In this document: in pieces, positions 50,330 to 59,535 of the stretch
Layout: each line of letters opens with the position of its first letter
Numbering within the stretch: position 1 is the stretch's first letter
Assembly (NCBI RefSeq): GCF_017873175.1
Contig: NZ_JAGGJW010000003.1
Coordinates: 124,001 to 188,000 of the forward strand
DNA from: Neorhizobium petrolearium
GTDB lineage: Bacteria; Pseudomonadota; Alphaproteobacteria; Rhizobiales; Rhizobiaceae
Direction: 5' to 3'
Length of the DNA stretch: 64,000 nucleotides
Made by a program: the position numbers and the translations under genes
Notes under the pieces: model-generated
Database searches by the model: none
The model's input: only the letters and a program-made list of their open reading frames with translations
What the model was told of the DNA's origin: nothing

Positions 50330-51142
50330 ATGGAAAAGCCAATTCTCATCATCGGCGGCAAGGGCAAGACAGGTTCGCGCGTCGCCGAGCGCCTGCATGC
50401 GTTGAACAAACCGGTTCGTTTCGCCTCGCGCTCCACCGGCTTCGACTGGACGGACCGCTCGACCTGGGCGATTGCGCTGCAAGGCGCTTCCGCTGCCTAC
50501 ATCACCTATTATCCGGACCTCGCGGTAAAGGGCGCGCCGGACGACATCGAAGCGCTCGCCAAACTGGCAGTGTCGCTCGGCGTCAAGCGGCTGGTTCTGC
50601 TCTCCGGCCGCGGCGAACCGGAAGCGCAGGAAAGCGAAAGGCGGCTGATCGCCTCGGGCGCCGACTGGACGATCGTCCGCTCCAGCTGGTTCAACCAGAA
50701 TTTCGACGAGGGGCAGTTCCAGCCGATGATCCTCGAAGGCGAGATCGCGCTGCCGGTGAGCGGGGTGCGCGAACCCTTCATCGATGCGGACGATATCGCC
50801 GACGTGGTCGTCGCGGCGCTCACCGATCCGCGGCATATCGGTGAGCTTTACGAAGTGACCGGGCCGAGACTTCTGACCTTCGCCGAAGCAATCGCCGAGA
50901 TCAGCAAGGCCAGCGGACGGGAGGTCTTCTTTCAGACGATTTCAAACGAGGAGTTCGTGAAAGGGCTGAAGTCTGCCGAGGTGCCAGAAGATCTGGCCGA
51001 ATTGCTGGTGGAGCTTTTCACCGTCGTGCTCGACGGCCGCAACGAATATCTGACCGACGGCGTACAGCGCGCGCTCGGCCGTTCGCCGAAGGATTTTGCC
51101 GGCTACGTAGAAGACGCTGCGGCGGGCGGCGCCTGGAAATAA
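50330..51142 (+). CDS. NmrA-like NAD(P)-binding oxidoreductase
   Basis: 270 residues. Atypical Rossmann motif ILIIGGKGKTGSRVAERL at the N-terminus, VLLSGRGEPEAQESERRL and WTIVRSSWFNQNF in the middle, as in NmrA/SDR_a5 proteins (quinone-reductase QOR2 group). No YxxxK catalytic pair, so it may be a sensor or reductase. Start is the ATG at 50330 behind AAAGGAG. Under the divergent TetR regulator. Confidence 0.85.
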   Translation: MEKPILIIGGKGKTGSRVAERLHALNKPVRFASRSTGFDWTDRSTWAIALQGASAAYITYYPDLAVKGAPDDIEALAKLAVSLGVKRLVLLSGRGEPEAQESERRLIASGADWTIVRSSWFNQNFDEGQFQPMILEGEIALPVSGVREPFIDADDIADVVVAALTDPRHIGELYEVTGPRLLTFAEAIAEISKASGREVFFQTISNEEFVKGLKSAEVPEDLAELLVELFTVVLDGRNEYLTDGVQRALGRSPKDFAGYVEDAAAGGAWK

Positions 51143-51144
51143 GG

Positions 51145-51591
51145 TCAGGCGGATTTCTTCTTGGTCACGGTCACGGTGCCGGCATCGGCATCGATCACGA
51201 CCCAATCACCGGTTTCGATCACCGAAAGCGGATCCTGATCCAGTTCGGTGATCGCCGGTACGCGGGTGACGACGGCCCCCAGCGCGATCTTGGTCGTCAT
51301 GCGCGTGAAAATCATCGCCTGCGGCTGAACCCCGTTCAATCGCGTCATGTGGAAATAGGCGGACCAGCCCGACGAGCCCTTGGCGCCGGGAAACACGAGA
51401 ATCTTGCCGGCAAACGAGACACCCCGCATCTCGTGCCGGCGCTCGATGACGGTGCCGGTACGCTCGTTGATGCCGCCCCAGCCGGAAATTGTCTCTGAGG
51501 TCACCAGCGCCTCGCCCTCGGCGCGTCCGGCAACCACCTTGCGGCCCTTGAGCACGATGGTTTCGGGTTTTGCTTCCGTCACGATATCCAT
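51145..51591 (-). CDS. Aconitase X small (swivel) subunit
   Basis: 148 residues forming the DUF126 swivel domain: LVTSETISGWGGINERTGTVIERRHEMRG, where the serine/glycine loop completes the active site, and FPGAKGSSGWSAYFH. Lies directly after the large subunit with the stop and start sharing one base. Bacterial AcnX enzymes tested so far act as cis-3-hydroxy-L-proline dehydratases; the gene neighbours here differ from that pathway, so the substrate is open. Confidence 0.9.
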   Translation of the reverse strand: MDIVTEAKPETIVLKGRKVVAGRAEGEALVTSETISGWGGINERTGTVIERRHEMRGVSFAGKILVFPGAKGSSGWSAYFHMTRLNGVQPQAMIFTRMTTKIALGAVVTRVPAITELDQDPLSVIETGDWVVIDADAGTVTVTKKKSA

Positions 51592-52862
51592 CAGGCTCTC
51601 CCATTCCACTGGCCGGTCAACGCTGCGTCGACGCAATCGCGGACCGAACCGAACCAGCCCTCGACGCCGGTGATCGCCGGCAGGTAATGCGCCTGTTTGG
51701 CGGAATCGGTGGCGATGACGCGGGTCCCCTGCGGCAGGCGCCTCGAAATGGCGGGACAGGTGTCACTCATGACGACGCCGCCGGCTTCCTTGATAGCATC
51801 GAGATAACCATTGCGCTCGGCCACCTGCTTGATGGCACGCGGCGTGTGCACCCAGAGCTGCACGTCCGGATGGATCTTCCTGTTTTCCAGCATATGGGCG
51901 ATCAGCGCCACCTGATCGATGGAATTGTGCGGGCAGCCCAACATGATGAAATCGACTTTTTTCTCGGTCGCGCTCTGCAGTTTCTCATAGGCCTCGCGGC
52001 GCTCCGCCGCGCCATACCGGAACGTGTCCTTCACTTTACGACCTCCGAAGGCTTCCTCGATCGTGTCCGCCTCCGGCGTGATGCCCGGGATATGGTACAT
52101 CTCGACGCCGCCCGACGACGCGGCGGCAGCGCCGAAATGCTTGAGCTTGACGAGGTCCGGCTGATGGCTGGTACCCTTCAGCACCGGAATGTCCTCGCCG
52201 ATCACCTCGCCGATATAATAACCCAGCAGGCCCCAATCCATCATGTCGTCAACCTCGATGTCGAGTTCGACCAGATGGGTGCCGCGGCGGTTTTCGGTGA
52301 TATGGAAACCCCAATACGGAATGCGGCCCGTCAGCGCCGCCGCCCCCGTACTTTCCTTGCCCTCGACATTGGTGCGGGCGCCGAGCACGGAATTGCAGTA
52401 GATGACGGCGGACGATTCCATCCAGGCGCAATGCTCGCCCTTCACCGGCACGTTGCCCACCTGATAGGGCGTGCAGGTGGCGAACATGTTGACTCCGCGG
52501 CGGCCGAGGAATTTTTCGTTTTTCCGCTGCATATCGACGAGAGATTTGTCGACGCCCTGAAGTTCCCAGTTGTCGTTATCGATGCCAGTAATGAGCTGGC
52601 AGGTATGGGCCACCATATGCGGCACTTCCACCACCTCGTCGCTGTCGAGGTTGAGCTCCGAATAGACGTGCTCCATGCCCTTCTCAGCAATCGGCTGCAC
52701 CGAGGGCGTGGAGGCGTTGAAGGCGCCCGCGACATTGTTGGTCTCGACCAGACGCTCGGCGCCGAGCGCCTCGCCGTAGCGCACGAGCAGGTCCATCGCC
52801 CGCGCCTTGGCGCGGCCGTGTTCGCCGTCATACATGGCCTTTTCATAATCTGTCAGCTTCAT
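51591..52862 (-). CDS. Aconitase X catalytic subunit (DUF521)
   Basis: 423 residues, AcnX catalytic domain: MKLTDYEKAMYDGEHG start, MVAHTCQLITGID, NMFATCTPYQVGNVP, SSAVIYCNSVLGARTN, MLGCPHNSIDQ and VMSDTCPAI. The conserved cysteines suit an Fe-S cluster. Encoded as separate subunits (two-gene type). Start is the ATG at 52862 behind GGAGGACG. 10 bp downstream of the FAD gene, so one transcript. Confidence 0.92.
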   Translation of the reverse strand: MKLTDYEKAMYDGEHGRAKARAMDLLVRYGEALGAERLVETNNVAGAFNASTPSVQPIAEKGMEHVYSELNLDSDEVVEVPHMVAHTCQLITGIDNDNWELQGVDKSLVDMQRKNEKFLGRRGVNMFATCTPYQVGNVPVKGEHCAWMESSAVIYCNSVLGARTNVEGKESTGAAALTGRIPYWGFHITENRRGTHLVELDIEVDDMMDWGLLGYYIGEVIGEDIPVLKGTSHQPDLVKLKHFGAAAASSGGVEMYHIPGITPEADTIEEAFGGRKVKDTFRYGAAERREAYEKLQSATEKKVDFIMLGCPHNSIDQVALIAHMLENRKIHPDVQLWVHTPRAIKQVAERNGYLDAIKEAGGVVMSDTCPAISRRLPQGTRVIATDSAKQAHYLPAITGVEGWFGSVRDCVDAALTGQWNGRA

Positions 52863-52872
52863 CGCGTCCTCC

Positions 52873-54210
52873 TCACGATGCGGCGCGCATCTCTTCGTCC
52901 GTCCATCGATAGTGCTTCTTTTCGACGTTGTCGGAAACCCGCTCCCGCAATGCCGCAAGGTCGATCTGGTGCACGCTGCCGGTGCCGGCAAGGTCAAGCG
53001 CATTCGCCGCCGCCATGCCCATGCCGATGCAAGGTCCCATGACGCGCACGCTGGAGAGCGCAGCCGAATCCGCATCAATGCAACGCCCTGCCGCGGCGAC
53101 GTTGTCGCACTCGTCCGGCGTCAGGCTGCCTAGCGGGATGTAATGGGCGTGATCCTCGTCGAAGGTGATCCAGTGGTGGCCGTCACCGTGATCGTGCAAC
53201 TCGATCGGCCAGGCGGTGCGGGCAACCGCATCGTCGAATTTCGTGCCGGCCCGGATCTCGTCGACCGTCAGGTGATGGCTGCCGGCGATCCAGCGGGTCT
53301 GGCGGATGCCCGGCAGACCGAAGGAACGGATGCGGGCATTGCCGAAACATTCCGGGAACTCCTTTTTCAGGAATTCCACGGCGCGTGATGCCTGGTCCTT
53401 GCCTTCCAGCGCCTTCCGCGATGCCTCGACCGGATCGAGCGGTGTTTCCACATGGGTCATGTTCATGGCGGCGATGCCGCGGCCGGGGATGGTGAACCCC
53501 AGGCCCTCGCGGCGCAGCAGGCCGTAATCCGCGGCCTTTTCTTTCATCCGGTCGGCAATCTCGTAGCGGGTCGGCTGTTTCGCCTCGTCGATGTTTTCCA
53601 GCACCACCATCTGTGTGCCAAACACGCCGCCCTTTTCCGGCTGGCGGCAGGCAAACCCCGCCTGCCAGACGAGCGCCGCATCGCCACTCGCCTCGACCCA
53701 GCCGGTCGCCTCGATCGATATGCCGCCGTAGCGGGTCATGAAATCCGTCTCTACGATGCGGCGGCCTTCGACATGCACGTCGAGGATCGTCGCGCCGAGC
53801 ACCACCTCGATGCTGGCTTCGAGCACGCTTTGCTCCATCCAGCGGCCAAGAACCACTTCGTCGTAATAGACGACGGTCGTGTTCGGCCCGTGGCGGTAGT
53901 AGATCGACTTGTCCTGGGATTCCAAATGAGCGAGCAGCCTGTCCGCGACGCCATAGGTGAACTGATAACCGTGCGTTCCATTCGAAAAGAGGCCGCAGAA
54001 AGTGGCGATGATCGAGTTGACCGCCTGCCCGCCGAGCGCGGCCTGTCCATCGACAATCACGACCTTGCGGCCGAGACGCGCGGCTTCCAACGCCGCGGAA
54101 ATGCCCGCGATGCCCGCGCCGACGACACAGATATCCGCCTTCAGCTTGCGGAACGGCGTGTCCTTTTCGCGTCTGACAATGCGCGTTTCCCGGCTCAGCG
54201 TTTCCGCCAT
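52873..54210 (-). CDS. FAD-dependent oxidoreductase (FAD_oxidored, PF12831 type)
   Basis: 445 residues. FAD motif CVVGAGIAGISAALEAARLG near residue 30, then GGQAVNSIIATFCGLFSNG, GWVEASGDAALVWQAG and the C-terminal FAD contact AAGRCIDADSAALSSVRVMGPCIGMG, as in the FAD_oxidored family. Likely dehydrogenates a hydroxy- or amino-acid derivative; substrate unknown. Start is the ATG at 54210 behind GGGAGGAAC. First gene of the FAD-acnX unit, with a LysR-type box 97 bp upstream. Confidence 0.85.
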   Translation of the reverse strand: MAETLSRETRIVRREKDTPFRKLKADICVVGAGIAGISAALEAARLGRKVVIVDGQAALGGQAVNSIIATFCGLFSNGTHGYQFTYGVADRLLAHLESQDKSIYYRHGPNTTVVYYDEVVLGRWMEQSVLEASIEVVLGATILDVHVEGRRIVETDFMTRYGGISIEATGWVEASGDAALVWQAGFACRQPEKGGVFGTQMVVLENIDEAKQPTRYEIADRMKEKAADYGLLRREGLGFTIPGRGIAAMNMTHVETPLDPVEASRKALEGKDQASRAVEFLKKEFPECFGNARIRSFGLPGIRQTRWIAGSHHLTVDEIRAGTKFDDAVARTAWPIELHDHGDGHHWITFDEDHAHYIPLGSLTPDECDNVAAAGRCIDADSAALSSVRVMGPCIGMGMAAANALDLAGTGSVHQIDLAALRERVSDNVEKKHYRWTDEEMRAAS

Positions 54211-54306
54211 AAAGTTCCTCCCTTGCGAGCCCGCGCCTCGCGGCGCACATCGGCGGATCGTAACCCAAGCCGCCAAGCCTTGAACCCGGCAAGTGTTGCG
54301 ATCAGT

Positions 54307-54323
54307 TTTCGTGTTTCGCGAAA
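54307..54323. promoter_or_regulatory. LysR-type box before the FAD-acnX operon
   Basis: TTTCGTG-TTT-CGCGAAA, one mismatch between arms. Its centre is 65 bp upstream of the start predicted from a promoter reading toward the FAD gene (CTTGAA complement at 54279-54284 and ATCGTA complement at 54257-54262), the classic LysR position. Same layout as 55268-55284 and 57128-57146. Confidence 0.6.
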
Positions 54324-54354
54324 GCTGGAAGGGGCATCCAGTCTTGGCTTTCGC

Positions 54355-55263
54355 TCAAAACGCGGGGATGGCTTGATCCGGAATGCCTTCCGCGAGACGC
54401 TTCTGCGTGTAGGATATGAACTCGGACACCACGTTCTTGTTCATCTTGATGCGCGGCACCAGGGCCTTTACCCACAATGGTTCGACGGGGCATTCGGGCA
54501 TGACTTCCTCAAGTCTGCCACTGTCGAGATCGGCTTGCGCCAGGAACCGCGGCAGGATTGCGAGCCCCAATCCCTGGCGGGCGGCGGCGAGCAGGATGCG
54601 GCTGTCATTGGCGGTGAAGTTCGACGTGATCTCCACGTTGAGCGGGCTCGTCTCCATCTGGAAGGTCCAGGTCGTGCCGATCGTGTGGAACGTGATGCAC
54701 TCGTGGCCGACAAGTTCTGTCGGGTCCTTCGGCCGCTTGCGGCTCGCGAAATAGTCGGGCGCGGCGCAGAGCACCCGCGGATAAGCACAGAGCGGGTAGT
54801 CGATCACATAGGCATAGGATTGCGGCAGTGCGCCCACCGCGACATCGAAGCCTTCCTCCAGCGGGTTGACCGAGCGGTCGATCAGCACGATCTCGATCTT
54901 GACCCGCGGATTCCTGGCCTGGAAGGCCGCGCAGATATCGCCGAAGAACATGGAGGCGAGCGTCGTCGGCGCCTTGATGCGCAAGGAACCCGTCAGCCCC
55001 AGTTCCTGGGTGCTGGGCGTCGCCAGCGTATCCTCGATCTCGCCAACCAAAAGTTGGAGGCGCGGCCTCAGTCGCTCGCCATCCACTGTCAGGGCCAGCC
55101 GTCGCGTGGTGCGGACGAAGAGCCGGGTGTTCAGGTGCTCTTCAAGCCGCTTGACGCGCTTGGTGATGACGGAGGTCGCGACGCCCAGATCACGGCCTGC
55201 GGCGGAAAAGCTACCGGCGCGGGCCGTCGCCAGGAATGCGCCGATGTCGAGAAGTATGTTCAC
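54355..55263 (-). CDS. LysR-family transcriptional regulator
   Basis: 302 residues starting at GTG. HTH at about 3-60: FLATARAGSFSAAGRDLGVATSVITKRVKRLEEHL with RLFVRTTRRLALT. C-terminal two-lobe effector domain. Located between the IlvD-family dehydratase and FAD gene on the same strand. Three copies of one palindrome with a T-N11-A core flank it and its neighbours, so it most likely activates the acnX, FAD and dehydratase genes and regulates itself. The effector is probably an intermediate of that pathway. Confidence 0.92.
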   Translation of the reverse strand: MNILLDIGAFLATARAGSFSAAGRDLGVATSVITKRVKRLEEHLNTRLFVRTTRRLALTVDGERLRPRLQLLVGEIEDTLATPSTQELGLTGSLRIKAPTTLASMFFGDICAAFQARNPRVKIEIVLIDRSVNPLEEGFDVAVGALPQSYAYVIDYPLCAYPRVLCAAPDYFASRKRPKDPTELVGHECITFHTIGTTWTFQMETSPLNVEITSNFTANDSRILLAAARQGLGLAILPRFLAQADLDSGRLEEVMPECPVEPLWVKALVPRIKMNKNVVSEFISYTQKRLAEGIPDQAIPAF

Positions 55264-55267
55264 TGTC

Positions 55268-55284
55268 TTTCTCGTTTCGAGAAA
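55268..55284. promoter_or_regulatory. LysR-type box over the lysR leader
   Basis: Perfect palindrome TTTCTCG-TTT-CGAGAAA containing T-N11-A. Ends 5 bp before the lysR GTG, over its Shine-Dalgarno region, which points to negative autoregulation. Confidence 0.65.
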
Positions 55285-55354
55285 AAATGGGAACCCGCAT
55301 CAGGCGCATATTTTCGGCGTTTCCGCAACTCCAGAGACAATCCATAACCTGCGA

Positions 55355-57037
55355 TCATTTCGCGACCAGCGTCGCTCCCTTTTCAAGTGGCGTGACCGTG
55401 CTGCCGTAGAGATTGAGCCAGCCCTTATCGGCCGAAAGCGGCTTCTGAACAAAGGCTTCAGCCCGAGCGGCAAGCTCCGCCTCGGGCACATGAAGTTCGA
55501 TCGAGCGGCTGTCGATGTCGATTGTGATGCGATCGCCATCCTTCAAGAGGCCGAGCGGGCCACCAGTGAAGGCTTCCGGCTTCACCTCACCAATCACCAG
55601 CCCGACATTGACGAGGCCGCTCAACTGCCCGTCGGTCACCACCGCAACCTCGGGGCCGAGGCCGGAACCATCGAGCGCAAAGACAAGGCGGGAGGCGCCG
55701 CCCATGCCCGGCCCGCCCCTGACGCCCATGCCGCGCAGCACAAGTACCTCGCCGGGCTTCACCGCGCCTTCTTTCAACGCCGCTTCGGCAGAGGGTGAAT
55801 TGTCGAAGACACGCGCGGGACCGTCAAAACTCATCGGCCGGCCTGGACCGCGCAGCCCCACCTTGGCGATCGCGCCATCCGGCGCCAGCGAGCCGCGCAG
55901 GAGCACGATTCCGGGTTTGACTGCAAAGGGCTTGTCGAGCGGACGGATGACCTCCGGATCGGCGATCTCGACATCGTTCAACTCTTCGCCCCAGGTCCGA
56001 CCGGTGACGGTCAGTGCCGACCGATCAATGATCGGCTCCAGCCGTTTCATGATGCCGCGCGCGCCGCCGGCATCCTCGAATTCCTCGATCGAATTCGCCC
56101 CTATCGGCCGAACGGCGGCGAGGATCGGCACCTCGCCGCTCAACTCCTCGAAAATCCGGTAGACATCGATATCGAGGCCCGCCTCGACGGCGATTGCCTG
56201 CAAGTGCTTGATCGTGTTGATCGAGCCGGATACGGCCAGCACGGTTGCAGCGGCGTTGCGGAAGGCGCCGGGCGTCAGGATCTTTCGCGGACGCAGGTCT
56301 TCCCAGACCATGTCGATGATGCGGTGGCCAGCCCGGTCGACATAATCCATCATCTTCTCGCTCATCGCCCTCACCGGCGCACCGCCGGGCAGCGCCATGC
56401 CGAGCGCCTCGCAAACCGAATGCATGGAATTGGCCGTGCCCATGCCCGAACAGACGCCGGGGCTCTTGATGGCGTTCTCGCTCATCTCCTTCAATTCCTC
56501 GAAGCTGATCTTGCCCGCGGCATGGTGGCCGGCATGCAGGAAGACTTCCTCGATATCCATGTGGTGGTTGCGGTACTTTCCGCTTGCCTGATAGCCGCAC
56601 AGCACGACCAGCGTCGGCAGGTCGATGCGGGCGGCCGCCATGATCTGTCCCGGCGTGGTCTTGTCACAGGAGGCGAGACAAATCATGCCATCAAGCTGGG
56701 CGCCCTCGACCGCCACTTCGATATCGTTGGTGATGAGGTCGCGGCTCGGCAGGATATAGGTCGCGGCCCGGCCGGCGCTGATGATGAAATCGCTCGGCGC
56801 GATCGTGCGGATTTCGAAGGGAATGCCGCCGGCGGCACGCACCGCTTCCTTCACACGGGCGGAAACCTGGTCGAGATGGCTGAAGCAGATGGAAAGTTCC
56901 GAAGAGGTGTTCACCACCGCGATCTTCGGCTTCTCCATGTCCTCGTCGGTAAGGCCGAGCGCCCGCCATTGTGCCCGTCGCACCGCCCAGCGCGACGTAC
57001 CCGGTTCGAAATTGCTGCGCAATTGTCTCCTGGTCAT
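55355..57037 (-). CDS. IlvD/Edd-family Fe-S dehydratase (dihydroxy-acid or sugar-acid type)
   Basis: 560 residues. Three [2Fe-2S] cysteines C51 (SELSICFSHL), C124 (ASCDKTTPG) and C196 (GVCSGMGTANSM), and TDGQLSGLVNVGLVIGEVKPEA near the C-terminus. The SELxxCxxHL pattern is that of sugar-acid dehydratases (xylonate, arabinonate) and IlvD relatives, not classical IlvD. Dehydrates a 2,3-dihydroxy acid. Controlled with the FAD-acnX operon through a shared palindrome. Confidence 0.88.
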   Translation of the reverse strand: MTRRQLRSNFEPGTSRWAVRRAQWRALGLTDEDMEKPKIAVVNTSSELSICFSHLDQVSARVKEAVRAAGGIPFEIRTIAPSDFIISAGRAATYILPSRDLITNDIEVAVEGAQLDGMICLASCDKTTPGQIMAAARIDLPTLVVLCGYQASGKYRNHHMDIEEVFLHAGHHAAGKISFEELKEMSENAIKSPGVCSGMGTANSMHSVCEALGMALPGGAPVRAMSEKMMDYVDRAGHRIIDMVWEDLRPRKILTPGAFRNAAATVLAVSGSINTIKHLQAIAVEAGLDIDVYRIFEELSGEVPILAAVRPIGANSIEEFEDAGGARGIMKRLEPIIDRSALTVTGRTWGEELNDVEIADPEVIRPLDKPFAVKPGIVLLRGSLAPDGAIAKVGLRGPGRPMSFDGPARVFDNSPSAEAALKEGAVKPGEVLVLRGMGVRGGPGMGGASRLVFALDGSGLGPEVAVVTDGQLSGLVNVGLVIGEVKPEAFTGGPLGLLKDGDRITIDIDSRSIELHVPEAELAARAEAFVQKPLSADKGWLNLYGSTVTPLEKGATLVAK

Positions 57038-57127
57038 CCTCAGGCCTCCTCCTCCCGATACCGATCACCTCCGGGAGAGGCTAACAATTCAAGAAGCGGT
57101 GGGGAATGCTTAGAACAGACCGCTCAC

Positions 57128-57146
57128 CTTTCTCGAATCGAGAAAG
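57128..57146. promoter_or_regulatory. LysR-type box before the IlvD-family gene
   Basis: CTTTCTCG-AAT-CGAGAAAG, perfect 8-bp arms, 91 bp before the dehydratase ATG. Third copy of the palindrome and the best one. Confidence 0.68.
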
Positions 57147-57159
57147 ACTGCTCGCATGA

Positions 57160-58767
57160 TCAATCGCAACGCGCGCAATGAAACGCAAATTGTGCGGCGA
57201 GCCCGTTGACAGCGCGGGTTTCGGAAATCCGCAGCGCCATCCAGGCGGAGACGGCCGTCCAGGCTGCGCGCATATAGGCATCGGCGCGGTAAAGCGCCGC
57301 ATCCGGATCGCCCTGCATGGCCATCATCCTGCCGCTGAGCGCTTCGAAACCGTCGAGAATGCGAAGGACAGCGTCCGACGCCGCCGGATGTTCGGACATA
57401 TATGCGTCGATCTCGTCGCGCGCCTTTTCAAGGAAGAGCGCCAAGCCCCTGCCCTCGTCGCGCCAGAGCCGGCGGGTTAGGAAATCCAGCGCCTGCATGC
57501 CGGTCGTGCCCTCGTAGATCGCCATGATGCGGGAATCGCGCAGGTACTGTTCGAGCGGCCAGTCCTTCGTATAGCCGACGCCGCCCAGCACCTGGATTGC
57601 CGCATTCGCCGCGTTGAAACCCGCCTCCGCGCCGAAATTCTTGGCGAGCGGCAGCATCCAGCCGGTGAAATCCTCCAGCCCAGGCTCGGTACCGAGCCGC
57701 GCCAGATCCATGACGGTCGCGAGTTCCAGAATTGCGGCGCGCAGGATTTCCGTCGAAGAGCGGATTTCGTAAAGCTGCCGCTCAACGTCCGGGTGGGTCA
57801 CGATCGGCACAGGCGGCCGATCGGGCCGGCCGCCCTGCCGGCGCTCTCTCGCATAATCCTCGGCTATATCGGCCGCAGCAGAGGCGATACCGAGCCCCTG
57901 GCAGCCGGTGAGCAACCGCATCAGCTCGATCATGGTGAAAAGCTGCGGCAGGCCGCGCCCCTCCTTGCCGAGCATGACGGCGCCGGCATTCTCGAACCGC
58001 ATGGCGCAGGTGGGCGAGCCGTGCAGGCCCATCTTCTCCTCGATCCGGTCGACCGATACGCCATTCGGCTTTCCGTCGATCAGGTTCGGCACGAGAAACA
58101 GGCTGATGCCACGCGTGCCCGGCTGATCGTTGGTGCGGGCAAGCAGACAGTGGCCGATACGTTCGGCCATGTCGTGATCGCCGAAGGAGATCCAGATCTT
58201 CTGTCCGGTCACGAACCACTCGCCGTCGCAAAATTCCGCCTTCGTCCGCAGCCGGCCGACATCGGAACCGGCTTCCGGCTCCGAGATGCAGATGGTCGCC
58301 GCCCATTCGCCCGACGAAAGCTTCGGCACCCATTCGGCCACGGTTTCCTCGTCGGCCGCTTCCGCCAGGAGATGCGCGGCGGCACGGGTCGAGCCGGCCG
58401 CCATCATCAGCGCCACGCAGCCACGTTCGAAAAGCGGCGCACAGGCGGCATGCAGTGTCAGCGGCACGGCCTGTCCGCCGAACTTCTCCGGCACGTCCAT
58501 GCCGAGCCAGCCGGCTTCGGCATATTGCCTGAAAGCCGCAGCGAAACCTTCCGGCGTCCTCACCCGCCCGTCGACGACCTGCGCGCCGATACGGTCACCG
58601 ACCGCGTTGAGAGGTGCCAGCACCCCTTCGGCAAAATTCGCCGCCTCCCCGACGATCGCCGTCACCGTCTCGTCATCGCAATCCTGCCTGAGATCCCGCA
58701 GCCTGTGCCAGCCCGGCGTCAGGGACAGGAGTTCAAGCGTCCGGTCTGCCTGATCCGAAAAGGACAT
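57160..58767 (-). CDS. Acyl-CoA dehydrogenase
   Basis: 535 residues, a long-chain type acyl-CoA dehydrogenase with C-terminal extension. FAD/substrate motif ICISEPEAGSDVG, second signature VLGGVGYTKDWPLEQYLRD and the catalytic base Glu in AIYEGTTGMQALD. It likely oxidises the side chain of an arylpropionyl-CoA or another CoA thioester. Follows the SDR (6-bp gap) and feruloyl-CoA synthetase in one operon. Confidence 0.9.
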   Translation of the reverse strand: MSFSDQADRTLELLSLTPGWHRLRDLRQDCDDETVTAIVGEAANFAEGVLAPLNAVGDRIGAQVVDGRVRTPEGFAAAFRQYAEAGWLGMDVPEKFGGQAVPLTLHAACAPLFERGCVALMMAAGSTRAAAHLLAEAADEETVAEWVPKLSSGEWAATICISEPEAGSDVGRLRTKAEFCDGEWFVTGQKIWISFGDHDMAERIGHCLLARTNDQPGTRGISLFLVPNLIDGKPNGVSVDRIEEKMGLHGSPTCAMRFENAGAVMLGKEGRGLPQLFTMIELMRLLTGCQGLGIASAAADIAEDYARERRQGGRPDRPPVPIVTHPDVERQLYEIRSSTEILRAAILELATVMDLARLGTEPGLEDFTGWMLPLAKNFGAEAGFNAANAAIQVLGGVGYTKDWPLEQYLRDSRIMAIYEGTTGMQALDFLTRRLWRDEGRGLALFLEKARDEIDAYMSEHPAASDAVLRILDGFEALSGRMMAMQGDPDAALYRADAYMRAAWTAVSAWMALRISETRAVNGLAAQFAFHCARCD

Positions 58768-58773
58768 GGATCC

Positions 58774-59535
58774 TCACCGCGGCTGCATGCGGATGGCGCC
58801 GTCGAGACGGATCACCTCGCCGTTGACATACTGGTTCTCGATCAGGAAGCGCACCGCATCGGCAAATTCCGACGGTTCGCCGAGCCGCGAGGGATAGGGT
58901 ATGGCGGCGCCAAGACTGTCCTGCGTTTCCTGCGGCAGGCCCTTCAGCAGCGGCGTCATGAAAATGCCCGGCGCCACCGTGTTGACGCGGATTCCGAAGC
59001 GGGAAAGCTCGCGCGCTACCGGCAGGGCCATGGAAACGATGCCGCCCTTGGAGGCGGAATAGGCGGCCTGACCGATCTGCCCTTCGAAGGCGGCAACCGA
59101 GGCGGTGTTGACGATAACACCGCGTGCCTTGTCTTCCCGTTCGGTTGTTGTCGCCATACGCTCGGCGGCAAGCCGCATCATGTTGAACGTGCCGACCAGG
59201 TTGATGCGGATCACACGCTCGAAATCCGCAAGCGGCATTGGCCCTTCCTTGCCGAGAATGCGGCCGGCCGTACCGATGCCGGCGCAATTGACGAGGATGC
59301 GCAGGCCATCGCCGGCCTTGGCGGCTACGTCCATAACCTTTGCCGCATCGCTCTCGCTGGTCACGTCGCCCGAGATTGCCACGCCACCGATATCACCGGC
59401 GACCTTTTCGGCCGCGTCTCCATTGCGGTCGAAGACGTGAACGATGGCGCCAAGCTTTGCAAGCAGACGGGCCGTCGCTTCGCCAAGCCCTGATCCGCCG
59501 CCGGTGACGACTGCGCTCGATCCCTCGATCCTCAT
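58774..59535 (-). CDS. SDR dehydrogenase, 3-hydroxyacyl-CoA (HSD10-like) type
   Basis: 253 residues. TGGGSGLGEA nucleotide motif, NCAGIGTAGR, and catalytic residues S (NTASVAAFEGQIG) with YSASKGG. The sequence is that of type II 3-hydroxyacyl-CoA dehydrogenases. In the hydroxycinnamate route it would oxidise 3-(4-hydroxyphenyl)-3-hydroxypropionyl-CoA to the beta-keto thioester. ATG overlaps the stop of the synthetase gene by 4 bases. Confidence 0.88.
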   Translation of the reverse strand: MRIEGSSAVVTGGGSGLGEATARLLAKLGAIVHVFDRNGDAAEKVAGDIGGVAISGDVTSESDAAKVMDVAAKAGDGLRILVNCAGIGTAGRILGKEGPMPLADFERVIRINLVGTFNMMRLAAERMATTTEREDKARGVIVNTASVAAFEGQIGQAAYSASKGGIVSMALPVARELSRFGIRVNTVAPGIFMTPLLKGLPQETQDSLGAAIPYPSRLGEPSEFADAVRFLIENQYVNGEVIRLDGAIRMQPR

